Shown in pieces: positions 6,516-13,299 of a DNA stretch of 18,458 nucleotides. The stretch's first letter is position 1. Every line of letters starts with the position of its first letter. Location: the NCBI GenBank assembly GCA_021286885.1, contig JAJTBM010000014.1, forward strand, positions 1-18,458. The letters run 5' to 3'. The position numbers and the translations under genes were made by a program. This stretch comes from Rhodocyclales bacterium. GTDB lineage: Bacteria; Pseudomonadota; Gammaproteobacteria; Burkholderiales; Rhodocyclaceae. The notes under the pieces were generated by a model. That model ran no database searches. It was not told the DNA's origin and worked only from the letters and a program-made list of their open reading frames with translations.

Positions 6516-6556
6516 AAAAAACGGGCCCGGGATTGATTTCCCGGGCCCGTTTTTTT
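6516..6556. terminator. Bidirectional terminator between erpA and phasin gene
   Basis: CGGGCCCGGGA (6522-6532) and TCCCGGGCCCG (6539-6549) form an 11-bp stem with a TTGATT loop. Six A precede it and seven T (6550-6556) follow, so it should stop transcription from both sides. It is a second barrier after the erpA terminator and the main stop for the leftward phasin transcript. Confidence 0.93.
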
Positions 6557-6566
6557 GAATCTGGCA

Positions 6567-6614
6567 GAGGCCTCAGAGAGGGGCTCTCAAAGAGAGCCAG
6601 AACTCCGAGGCCTC
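6567..6614 (-). repeat. Nested hairpin in the phasin 3' untranslated region
   Basis: GAGGCCTC occurs at both 6567-6574 and 6607-6614 and is self-complementary, so the copies can pair with each other. Inside, GGCTCTC (6582-6588) and GAGAGCC (6592-6598) form a 7-bp stem with a 3-base loop. The element lies 22 bases past the phasin stop and before the terminator, so it would be part of the phasin mRNA tail. A role in mRNA stability or as a 3'-derived RNA is possible but not shown. Confidence 0.5.
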
Positions 6615-6636
6615 AGATGCTGATTCAGAAGTCTGA

Positions 6637-7212
6637 TCAGGCAGCAGCCTTCTTGGTGCTCTTGGCAGCCGGGGCGGCAGCGGTGGAGGCGGTCACGGCC
6701 TTCACGGTGGCGCTGGTGGCGGCAGCCACGTTGGCTTCGGCGATTTCGGCTACTTGCTTGGCAGCCTTGCTCACGCTGTCGTAGGCGGAGTTGGCGGCGG
6801 CGATGGCAGACTTCACAGCGGCCACGGCCACGTCGGAGCCGGCCGGGGCGGACTTGGCGGCCTTGTCCAGGGCGCTGGTGAAGTTCTTGTTGGCTTCGGC
6901 CACTTGAGCTTCGAACAGCTTGGAGAATTCTTCCTGGGTTTGGGTGCTGATTTCGTAGACGCTACGGGAGTAGGCCACGGCCTTTTCCACCAGGGGCTGG
7001 GCCAGGGAGGTTTGCAGGGCCACCAGCTCTTGCACGTCCTTCACAGCCAGCAGGGCCTTGGCGGAAGCAACGGAGTCTTCCAGCACGGCGCGGGCGGTGT
7101 TCAGGTTCAGGGCAGCCAGGCGCTCGGCGCTGGCGAAGGCGGCGTTGGCCAGGGTCAGCACGGTTTCGATGTTGGCCTTGTTGGCGGCGACGATTTGTTC
7201 GGGGGTGGTCAT
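6637..7212 (-). CDS. phaP: Phasin family protein (PHA granule-associated)
   Basis: Phasins coat polyhydroxyalkanoate granules and limit their size. The 191-residue product starts MTTPEQIVAANKANIETVLT, and is alanine-rich and helical throughout, with FASAERLAALNLNTARAVLEDS (about 26-47) and VYEISTQTQEEFSKLFEAQ typical of the phasin_2 family. The C-terminus is an Ala/Thr/Lys tail (SATVKAVTASTAAAPAAKST) like those of granule and nucleoid-linked phasins. ATG 7212 is set by AAGGAG (complement of 7219-7224) 6 bases upstream. The in-frame extension to 7287 would start in the promoter. The gene is monocistronic, between its own promoter and a bidirectional terminator. Which paralogue it is cannot be told. 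Confidence 0.9.
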   Translation of the reverse strand: MTTPEQIVAANKANIETVLTLANAAFASAERLAALNLNTARAVLEDSVASAKALLAVKDVQELVALQTSLAQPLVEKAVAYSRSVYEISTQTQEEFSKLFEAQVAEANKNFTSALDKAAKSAPAGSDVAVAAVKSAIAAANSAYDSVSKAAKQVAEIAEANVAAATSATVKAVTASTAAAPAAKSTKKAAA

Positions 7213-7274
7213 GACAATCTCCTTGAATGGGTGGCGCATTATGGAATCAGCCTTGCAACGCCCCGCGTTTCTGG

Positions 7275-7283
7275 TGCATCGCA
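7275..7283. promoter_or_regulatory. TGC-N3-GCA site downstream of the phasin start site
   Basis: TGCATCGCA (7275-7283) lies about 5-13 bases after the predicted phasin transcription start. A second TGC-N3-GCA lies upstream of the -35 (7334-7342). The PHA repressor PhaR is known to bind TGC-rich repeats at phasin promoters, with sites on both sides of the start in Cupriavidus; assignment here is inference. Confidence 0.4.
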
Positions 7284-7294
7284 ACATGGCTCCA

Positions 7295-7322
7295 ATTATA
7301 TGGCCCTTGATCCGGCTGTCAA
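7295..7322 (-). promoter_or_regulatory. Consensus sigma70 promoter of the phasin gene
   Basis: Reading leftwards, a perfect TTGACA (complement of 7317-7322) and a perfect TATAAT (complement of 7295-7300) are separated by 16 bases. Transcription should begin near 7288 with a leader of about 76 nt. Consensus in both boxes fits the very high phasin expression seen in PHA-storing bacteria, and implies control by a repressor. Confidence 0.88.
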
Positions 7323-7333
7323 TAGCTTTTTGT

Positions 7334-7342
7334 TGCGTTGCA
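7334..7342. promoter_or_regulatory. TGC-N3-GCA site upstream of the phasin -35 box
   Basis: TGCGTTGCA (7334-7342) sits 11 bases upstream of the phasin -35 element within the near-palindrome TTGTTGCGTTGCACAA. Together with the site at 7275-7283 it brackets the promoter, an arrangement consistent with PhaR control. No regulator gene is present in the window. Confidence 0.4.
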
Positions 7343-7462
7343 CAAATGTGACAGGCATGGCTGATCTTGTTGTTATAAAAGCTTTTTTAGGTAGGTGTGT
7401 GAATAATTGGAGCAGGCGGAGGGGCGGCTGTCGAGTTTTGCGTCACGTACTCAAGGTCAAAC

Positions 7463-7495
7463 AAAAACGCCATTTGCGAGGGGCAAATGGCGTTT
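7463..7495 (-). terminator. Intrinsic terminator of the kdsD-lptC-lptA operon
   Basis: AAACGCCATTTGC and GCAAATGGCGTTT (7465-7477 and 7483-7495) form a perfect 13-bp stem with a 5-base loop. Read leftwards it ends in a T-run (complement of 7463-7467). It lies 30 bases after the lptA stop, so the operon ends here with no lptB following. Confidence 0.88.
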
Positions 7496-7525
7496 GATGT
7501 TGTTGTGCAGCAGTTGAAGAAGGGC

Positions 7526-8071
7526 TCAGGGCTTGGTTTCTGCGTCTTTCTTCTTGGGTTGCAGCGTGACCTGCACGCGGGCCTGCTGGCTGGGTAGCGT
7601 GGTGGCGTTCGGGCCATTGGTGACCAGATAAGTTTCGCTTACCCCGTTGTACTGGATGTACTGGCCGTGGACTTCGTCGCTGCCGTTCTTGACATGGGCG
7701 CGCAGGAAGAACTGAGTCAGCTCGCTACGGCCATCGTGCTCAATGCGCTCGCCCTCGCCATCCACCCAGATGTCCTTGCCTTCCCGCTTCTGACGGAAGT
7801 GGGCCAGGCCGCCGGGGCCGCCCGTGGCAACACCCCGTTGATAGCCTTCGGCATCCTGGGTGACCACCAGTTTGTCGCTACGCAGAGTGAGGGTGCCTTG
7901 AGTCAGGACGACGCGGCCTTCGAAGACATGTACTTTGTTCTTGTCATCAACGCTGACTCGGTCAGCCTCGATGTTGACGGGTTTGCTGCGGTCGGCCTTT
8001 TCGGCGTGGGCCGACAGGCTGCCCAGAGCGAGCAGAGTGGCAATCAGAATCTGCCAGTGGTTTTTTTTCAT
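7526..8071 (-). CDS. lptA: Lipopolysaccharide transport periplasmic protein LptA
   Basis: LptA polymerises into the periplasmic bridge that carries lipopolysaccharide from LptC at the inner membrane to LptD in the outer membrane. The 181-residue protein has a signal peptide (MKKNHWQILIATLLALGSLS-AHA, cleavage about residue 23). An OstA-like beta-jellyroll follows, with PVNIEADRVSVDDKNKVHVFEGRVVLTQGTLTLRSDKLVV at about 31-70 and EVHGQYIQYNG near 133-143. The C-terminus is a charged tail (QPKKKDAETKP). It overlaps the lptC stop by 4 bases (ATGA, 8068-8071), indicating translational coupling. It is the last gene of the operon. Confidence 0.9.
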   Translation of the reverse strand: MKKNHWQILIATLLALGSLSAHAEKADRSKPVNIEADRVSVDDKNKVHVFEGRVVLTQGTLTLRSDKLVVTQDAEGYQRGVATGGPGGLAHFRQKREGKDIWVDGEGERIEHDGRSELTQFFLRAHVKNGSDEVHGQYIQYNGVSETYLVTNGPNATTLPSQQARVQVTLQPKKKDAETKP

Positions 8072-8655
8072 GGTTTCGGCGGCGTCTGGCTTGAGCGGTA
8101 GAGGATGCCCTTGACCCGGCCCTGGAGTCGGATCTCACCGGAGAGGCTATGGGTGTCCATCCGGTCGGCGGTGATCACGGTCTGGCCCTGGGTCAGGGTG
8201 ACGGGGGTTTCGGTACGCATTTTTTCGTCGTCGGGCCAGATCGTCATGCGCTCGGTGTTGAGCGTGGATTCCGGCTTGCCTTGATAGGGGGCGCGGCGGG
8301 CGTAGACCTTGTCGGTCAGCACAACCACATCTCCTTCCTTGTTGACCGTGGCTTTCTCGGATTCCAGGTGCATGGGTTCCGGACGGTTCAGGTATTCCAG
8401 GCGTGGGCGGGTGACTTCGCTGGTCTCATCGTCCAGGAAGTGCACCAGATGCTCGCCCCGCAGGATGTACTGGGTCTTGCCGGTCTGGTCGAAGCGATGC
8501 AGCGTGAACTGATCAATCGAAAAATCGGGTTCGTGCTGGAGTTGGGCATCCTTGCCGCGTTGCTCCTGGCTGGTGGAGCGCTCCAGCCAGATGGATACGC
8601 CTGCCAGCAGGATCAGCACTACCAGGGGAAAGAGGCTATGGCCGCGTCCGTTCAT
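8068..8655 (-). CDS. lptC: LPS export system protein LptC
   Basis: LptC is the bitopic inner-membrane protein that takes lipopolysaccharide from the LptB2FG transporter and hands it to LptA. The 195-residue product has one N-terminal membrane segment (SLFPLVVLILLAGVSIWLE, about 7-25) and a periplasmic jellyroll with the family pattern YILRGEHLVHFLDDETSEVTRPRLEYL and ESEKATVNKEGDVVVLTDKV. It shares one base with the kdsD stop (TGATG) and overlaps lptA by 4, so the three genes are translationally coupled. Divergent sequence is normal for this family, and the context makes the call firm. Confidence 0.88.
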   Translation of the reverse strand: MNGRGHSLFPLVVLILLAGVSIWLERSTSQEQRGKDAQLQHEPDFSIDQFTLHRFDQTGKTQYILRGEHLVHFLDDETSEVTRPRLEYLNRPEPMHLESEKATVNKEGDVVVLTDKVYARRAPYQGKPESTLNTERMTIWPDDEKMRTETPVTLTQGQTVITADRMDTHSLSGEIRLQGRVKGILYRSSQTPPKP

Positions 8656-9623
8656 CAGATGACCTTGGCCAGCATCAGATCGTGGTGATTGAGGGCCCCC
8701 ACCAGCCGGCCATCGGCGTCGGCCACCAGCAGCTGGCTGATGCGCAGGCGTTCCATCATCTCGGCGGCTTCCACGGCCAGAGCGCGGGCGGTGATGGTGC
8801 GCGGGTTGCGCCCCATGTGATCCTGGACCCGGGCGCTGCTGAAGTCACAGCCCGAAGCGAGGGTGCGGCGCAGGTCGCCGTCGGTGTAGATCCCGCGGAT
8901 GCGCTGGTCGGCATCCACAATGGCCGTCATGCCCATGCCAGCCCGGGTCATTTCGAGCAGGGCTTCGGAGAGCAGGGCCTCTTCGCCCACCTGGGGCAGG
9001 GCGCTGCCGGTGCGCATCACGTCGCTGACGTGGGTCAGCAGCCGGCGGCCCAGGGCGCCGCCCGGGTGGGAGCGGGCAAAGTCATCCGGGCCAAAACCCC
9101 GCAGATGGAGCAGGGCCACGGCCAGGGCGTCGGTCAGGGCCAGGGTGGCAGTGGTGCTGGCGGTGGGGGCCAGGTTCAGGGGGCAGGCCTCTTCGTGCAC
9201 ACGGGCATTCAGATGCACATCGGCCTCTTGAGCCAGGGTGGATTCGGGGTTGCCGGTGATGGCGATCAGCCGGGCGCCCTGGCGTTTGATGAGGGGCACG
9301 ATTTTGAGCAGTTCTTCGCCCGTGCCGGAGTACGAGAGGGCGACCAACACATCCTGGGCGGTGATCATGCCCAGATCCCCGTGGGCGGCCTCGGCGGCAT
9401 GCACAAAGTAGGCGGGGGTGCCGGTGCTGGCCAGGGTGGCGGCGAACTTGCGGCCGATGTGGCCAGTCTTGCCCACTCCGCACACGATCACCCGGCCATG
9501 GGATGCCATGATCAGATCCACTGCCCGGATGAAGCTGTCGTCCAGTTGCTCGGCCAGGGTGGTGATGGCTTCGGCTTCAATCTGCAGGACACGGCGTGCC
9601 AGGGGGAGGAGTTCGGAATGCAT
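8655..9623 (-). CDS. kdsD: D-arabinose-5-phosphate isomerase (KpsF/GutQ family), KdsD
   Basis: KdsD converts D-ribulose 5-phosphate to D-arabinose 5-phosphate, the first step of Kdo synthesis for lipopolysaccharide. The 322-residue protein has a SIS domain (about 38-175) with K52 in GVGKTGHIGRK, H81 in AAHGDL, E144 in HEEACPLNLAPT and H186 in SHPGGALGRRLL. Two CBS domains follow (about 202-260 and 270-322). Length matches E. coli KdsD. ATG 9623 gives the expected MHSELL start; the 42-residue in-frame extension runs through the divergent promoter region and is not family-like. The stop overlaps the lptC start, so no kdsC lies between them as it often does in this group. Confidence 0.92.
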   Translation of the reverse strand: MHSELLPLARRVLQIEAEAITTLAEQLDDSFIRAVDLIMASHGRVIVCGVGKTGHIGRKFAATLASTGTPAYFVHAAEAAHGDLGMITAQDVLVALSYSGTGEELLKIVPLIKRQGARLIAITGNPESTLAQEADVHLNARVHEEACPLNLAPTASTTATLALTDALAVALLHLRGFGPDDFARSHPGGALGRRLLTHVSDVMRTGSALPQVGEEALLSEALLEMTRAGMGMTAIVDADQRIRGIYTDGDLRRTLASGCDFSSARVQDHMGRNPRTITARALAVEAAEMMERLRISQLLVADADGRLVGALNHHDLMLAKVI

Positions 9624-9670
9624 GGTACTCGGCTTAGGCGAAAGAACTGCGCAGGTATAATCGGGGCTGG

Positions 9671-9679
9671 AGTATAGCA
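9671..9679 (-). promoter_or_regulatory. Extended -10 promoter element for kdsD
   Basis: Read leftwards the complement of 9671-9679 is TGCTATACT, an extended -10 motif, and would start transcription near 9664 in the 97-base gap shared with the divergent antiporter. No good -35 is seen. On the + strand a perfect TATAAT (9656-9661) could serve the antiporter, also without a clear -35. Confidence 0.4.
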
Positions 9680-9720
9680 GATCGACTATTAGGCCCACTC
9701 CGGCCCCCTTACGAGAACCC

Positions 9721-11694
9721 ATGATCAACACCCTGGAACTGGTCCTCATTCTTCTTGCCGGCGCTGTTTTTGTAGTCGGAGTCTTCCGTACCCTGAACCT
9801 GCCGCCGGTGCTTGGCTATTTGATGGTGGGGGCGGCGGTTGGCCCCCATGCTCTGAGTCTGATGCCCGATACGGGCGGTGCGCGCTATCTGGCGGAGTTT
9901 GGGGTGGTGTTTCTGATGTTCACCATCGGGTTGGAGTTCTCCCTGGCGCGTTTGTTCAGCATGAAGCGCATCGTGTTTGGTCTGGGGGGCATTCAGGTGC
10001 TCAGCTGCATCCTGCTGGTGATGCTGGTGGGCGGGCTGGCAGGCCTGGGCTGGGGGCCGAGCTTTGCTTTGGGCGGTACTCTGGCCATGTCATCCACGGC
10101 CATTTTGTCCAAGCTGTTGTCTGATCGGCTGGAGCTGGATTCCAAGCACGGGCGCGAGACCATCGGCGTGTTGCTGTTTCAGGATCTGGCCGTGGTGCCG
10201 CTTTTGATCCTGATCCCCACTTTTGCGATGCCGGCCGATGCGCTGATGGGGATTCTGGCGGTGGCGGGCCTCAAGGCGGTGCTGGTGCTGTCTTTGGTGC
10301 TGTTCTTTGGTCAGAAGCTGATGCGCGGCTGGTTCTTCCAGGTGGCCAAGCGCCGCTCGGCCGAGTTCTTCATGCTGAACGTGCTGTTCATCACCCTGGG
10401 GCTGGCCTGGCTGACCGAATCGGCGGGCTTGTCCATGGCCCTGGGTGCTTTCCTGGCGGGGATGCTGATCTCCGAAACCGAATACCGCTACCACGTGGAA
10501 GAAGACATCAAGCCCTTCCGCGATGTGCTCCTCGGGCTGTTCTTTGTCACGGTCGGGATGTTCCTGGATGTGGGCCAGATTCTGCGCAGCCTGCCCGCCG
10601 TGCTGGCCATGCTGGCGGCCCTCCTGTTGTTCAAGTTCCTGATCGCCCTGGGGGCCTCCCGGGTGCTGGGCAGCGCCCAGGGGACGGCGACCCGCACCGG
10701 TTTGTGGCTGTGTGCCGGTGGCGAATTCGGTTTCGTGCTGCTGTCTGAAATCGACGGGGCCGGCCTGCTGCCCCCGGCCTTGTCTCAGGTGGTGGTGGCG
10801 GCTCTGGTGCTCTCGATGCTGCTGGCGCCCATTGTGGTCCAATACAGCGAGAAGATCGTGCTGCGCCTGGTGCCTTCCGAATGGATGAGCCGTTCCCTGC
10901 AGCTGACCACCATCGCCACCCAGTCCATGTTTGTGGACAAGCACGCCATCCTGTGCGGTTTCGGGCGTAACGGCCAGTACATGGGGCGTTTGCTGGAGCA
11001 GGAGGGCATTACCTACATCGCCCTTGATCTGGATCCGGAACGGGTGCGGGAGGCCGCTGCGGCGGGCGAAACCGTGGTGTTTGGCGATGCGGCCAAGCGC
11101 GAGACGCTCATGGCGGCCGGCATTTCCCGGGCTTCGGTGGTGGTGGTGACCTATGCGGATACGGCGTCGGCCCTACGGGCCATCAGCCAGGTGCGCAGCT
11201 GCCGCCCGGATGTGCCGGTAGTGGTGCGGACTTACGACGAGATGGATCTGGAAAAGCTCCAGCAGGCCGGTGCCGCCGAAGTGGTGCCTGAGTCGGTGGA
11301 GTCGGCCCTTATCCTGGCTTCCCACGCCCTGGCGCTGATAGGGGTGCCCTTGCCGCGCATCCAGAAGCGCATCCGGGAGATCCGCTCCGAGCGTTATCAC
11401 CTGCTGCGCGGCATCTACCGGGGCGCCGACTTGCACGAGGAAAGTCTCGAAGAGCGCCAGCAGCAACGCCTGCACTCGGTGGTGCTGGATGCGGGCGCCT
11501 ACGCCATCGGCAAGACCCTGGCCGAGCTGATGATCGACGAGTCGGGGGTAGAAGTGAGCGCGGTGCGGCGCCAGCGCATCCGGGTGGTCGATCCGGTGCC
11601 CGAAACCCGCTTGGAGCTGGAGGATGTGCTGGTTTTGCTGGGCACCCCGGCCCAGCTGGCCAACGCTGAAATCCGCCTCTTCAAGGGCTTGTAA
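9721..11694 (+). CDS. Kef/YbaL-type monovalent cation:proton antiporter (CPA2) with RCK domain
   Basis: This 657-residue inner-membrane protein belongs to the CPA2 family, which moves K+ or Na+ against protons. Residues about 1-385 are strongly hydrophobic (roughly 12 membrane segments) and include GYLMVGAAVGPHALSL and the ion-path-like region around SSTAILSKLL, LLFQDLAVVPLL and GAFLAGMLISETEYR. A TrkA-N/RCK nucleotide-binding domain starts at about 408 with HAILCGFGRNGQ. A TrkA-C domain covers about 565-655. This is the YbaL/KefB layout; KefB/C proper need glutathione-adduct binding residues, which I did not establish. It is divergent from kdsD, a common neighbour of such antiporters in betaproteobacteria. 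Confidence 0.9.
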   Translation: MINTLELVLILLAGAVFVVGVFRTLNLPPVLGYLMVGAAVGPHALSLMPDTGGARYLAEFGVVFLMFTIGLEFSLARLFSMKRIVFGLGGIQVLSCILLVMLVGGLAGLGWGPSFALGGTLAMSSTAILSKLLSDRLELDSKHGRETIGVLLFQDLAVVPLLILIPTFAMPADALMGILAVAGLKAVLVLSLVLFFGQKLMRGWFFQVAKRRSAEFFMLNVLFITLGLAWLTESAGLSMALGAFLAGMLISETEYRYHVEEDIKPFRDVLLGLFFVTVGMFLDVGQILRSLPAVLAMLAALLLFKFLIALGASRVLGSAQGTATRTGLWLCAGGEFGFVLLSEIDGAGLLPPALSQVVVAALVLSMLLAPIVVQYSEKIVLRLVPSEWMSRSLQLTTIATQSMFVDKHAILCGFGRNGQYMGRLLEQEGITYIALDLDPERVREAAAAGETVVFGDAAKRETLMAAGISRASVVVVTYADTASALRAISQVRSCRPDVPVVVRTYDEMDLEKLQQAGAAEVVPESVESALILASHALALIGVPLPRIQKRIREIRSERYHLLRGIYRGADLHEESLEERQQQRLHSVVLDAGAYAIGKTLAELMIDESGVEVSAVRRQRIRVVDPVPETRLELEDVLVLLGTPAQLANAEIRLFKGL

Positions 11695-11702
11695 TCTCCG
11701 CG

Positions 11703-11738
11703 GGCGCTGTCCCCATCCGCTGGGGTGGAGGCAGCGCC
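11703..11738. terminator. Hairpin between convergent antiporter and pilin genes
   Basis: GGCGCTG (11703-11709) and CAGCGCC (11732-11738) form the outer stem and CCCCA (11711-11715) and TGGGG (11721-11725) an inner one. It occupies the 54-base gap between convergent genes, right after the antiporter stop. No T-run follows, so termination would be weak or Rho-dependent. Confidence 0.45.
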
Positions 11739-11748
11739 GGGCCGCGTG

Positions 11749-12435
11749 TCAGGCCGAGGTACACACCGTGTACAAGGTAGTTTCATTCAGATCTGCGGGG
11801 GCAATGGCGGCGCTAGTCGCGCTGCCGTTGGCCATCAGGCGCACGCTGCCGGTGTTGGGCAAGCCATCATCCATGTTGATGTCCACCTGCTGGGCGAGCC
11901 GGCCACTGATGTTGTCCTGACACACAAACAGGCTCCCGCCCCAGCCGGTGATCGGGCTGGTGCTGGTCACGCCGATCCGCCCACCCACCGCATTGCGCGG
12001 CAGCCAGGTGGTGACGTCCATCCCTTCCGCCCCCGGGTTGCGGCCATCCCCGCCCGCCAGATTGGCCAGGCGTACGTGCTGCCAGAACAGCAGCGATTCA
12101 TCCGTTGCGGTGGTGGAGTTCCAGTTCCCATCCACCCGCCCGTTGCCCACGGTGCCCCCCGTGCTGGCGGTGATCGCCCCGGCCAGGTGCGCGGCTGCGC
12201 CGGGGTCATCCCCCGGTAGGCTGCGGAAGCGGTCTTGGTAGGTGTGCAGATGGCTTGCGGTGGTGCGGAAATCATTCACCAGATTCTTGACCCGGGCGCT
12301 GTTGATCAGCTCTTGCCCCTTGAGCACCCCGCCCAGCAGCAGGCCGATCACGACCAGTACCACGGCCATTTCCACCAGGGTGAAGCCTCTTTGTGGTTGA
12401 TGCAGGGGCGCGTTGTTGTTGTACATGCGATGCAT
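11749..12435 (-). CDS. Type IV prepilin-like protein, PGDDP family
   Basis: The 228-residue protein has a 17-residue basic leader ending QRG, then FTLVEMAVVLVVIGLLLGGV with glutamate at mature position 5. This is a class III signal cut and methylated by a PilD-type peptidase. The helix continues into KGQELINSARVKNLVNDFRTTASHLHTYQDRFRSLPGDDP (to residue 78), a pattern I associate with uncharacterised pilin-like proteins of Burkholderia and relatives. Two cysteines late in the chain (FVCQDN and near-terminal TVCTSA) could form the usual pilin disulphide loop. ATG 12435 has GAGGAG (complement of 12443-12448) 7 bases upstream. It is the last gene of a four-gene cassette and could be its main subunit or another minor pilin. 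Confidence 0.8.
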   Translation of the reverse strand: MHRMYNNNAPLHQPQRGFTLVEMAVVLVVIGLLLGGVLKGQELINSARVKNLVNDFRTTASHLHTYQDRFRSLPGDDPGAAAHLAGAITASTGGTVGNGRVDGNWNSTTATDESLLFWQHVRLANLAGGDGRNPGAEGMDVTTWLPRNAVGGRIGVTSTSPITGWGGSLFVCQDNISGRLAQQVDINMDDGLPNTGSVRLMANGSATSAAIAPADLNETTLYTVCTSA

Positions 12436-12540
12436 GGAAAGTCTCCTCGGAACAGTGTGAGCATATGAAAGGAGCTGCCTGCTGGCGGGCTCCGCCTCGT
12501 TCTGCGGGGGCGTGGCTGGATGCTTGTTGTTGTACGGATT

Positions 12541-13287
12541 TCAGGGTTCCTTGCCGGCCTGGATCAGGCGCAGGGCGATGAGGTTGGGCGAGATCCAACT
12601 TACCCGGTCATCAAAGGCGCCGCCCGGCGTATCGGGATTGAGGGACAGACTGCGGCTGTAGATCCGGGTGCTGGTGCTGAGGGCGTTTTGTTCTTCGTCG
12701 CTGCCGTTGGGCGGCATGGGGAGGGTGCTCCCCCGGGCGTCGGTGGCGCCCAGCCCGTTGGGCCCGTGGGATAAAAACAGCACCACGGCCTTGCCATCGG
12801 TACTGGTGAGGCTCTGTTCGCTGCCGTCCGGGTTACGGGTCTGAATGCTCAGGGTGCCGGAGGCTGTGCCGTTGAGGGCCGTCCAGCTGGCGCTGAGGGA
12901 GGTGCTGAAGCTGCTGTGCACCGCGTAGTGGATGCGCCGGTCCCAGCCATCCAGGCCGCTTACTCCCAGGGTGGCCCAGGGGAGCAGGCCCCGGCTGCGG
13001 GTACAGGTGCCGCTGCTGCCATTGCGATCTTCGGTGCCATCCATGCCGCTGCGGGCGGGGCAGGGGAAATAGCCCTTGCGCACCAGAAAGCCCAGCAGCG
13101 CATCCCGGGTTTCTTCCAGGGCCGCGTCGGTGGCCTGTTCCTGGCGGCGTGCCATGTGGCTGGACAGCCCACTGACCAGCCCACTCGCCAGCAGGCTCAG
13201 GATGAGTAACACCATGGCCATCTCGACCAGGGTAAAGCCCCGGGCACGATGCGGGGTAAGGGAGGAGGCGGGCAGGGGTTGCGGCAT
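12541..13287 (-). CDS. Prepilin-type protein with FPCP motif (minor pseudopilin candidate)
   Basis: The 248-residue protein has a class III prepilin signal: leader ending RARG (residue 17), then FTLVEMAMVLLILSLLASGLV with Glu5. After the helix come ALEETRDALLGFLVRKGYFPCP (56-77) and a cysteine-containing GTCTRSRGLLPWATLGVSG...WDRRIHYAV block. This layout matches the neighbouring 388-residue protein (LLGY...LPCP...GLLPYRTL...LWYAV), so the two appear paralogous. The usual acidic calcium motif is degenerate here (DGTEDRNG). ATG 13287 follows the upstream stop by 12 bases, and its ribosome site AAGGAAT overlaps that stop, so translation is probably coupled. No assembly function can be assigned. 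Confidence 0.78.
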   Translation of the reverse strand: MPQPLPASSLTPHRARGFTLVEMAMVLLILSLLASGLVSGLSSHMARRQEQATDAALEETRDALLGFLVRKGYFPCPARSGMDGTEDRNGSSGTCTRSRGLLPWATLGVSGLDGWDRRIHYAVHSSFSTSLSASWTALNGTASGTLSIQTRNPDGSEQSLTSTDGKAVVLFLSHGPNGLGATDARGSTLPMPPNGSDEEQNALSTSTRIYSRSLSLNPDTPGGAFDDRVSWISPNLIALRLIQAGKEP

Positions 13288-13299
13288 TCCGGTGATTCC

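Noticed and set aside
7213..7287. N-terminal extension of the phasin
   Set aside because: It would begin at the predicted transcription start itself, and AAGGAG precedes ATG 7212.
8682..9677. A 331-codon + strand open frame opposite kdsD
   Set aside because: Gly/His/Gln-rich shadow of kdsD, whose catalytic motifs are intact.
10090..10944. A 284-codon - strand open frame opposite the Kef-type antiporter
   Set aside because: His/Gln-rich low-complexity translation typical of the complement of membrane-protein codons.
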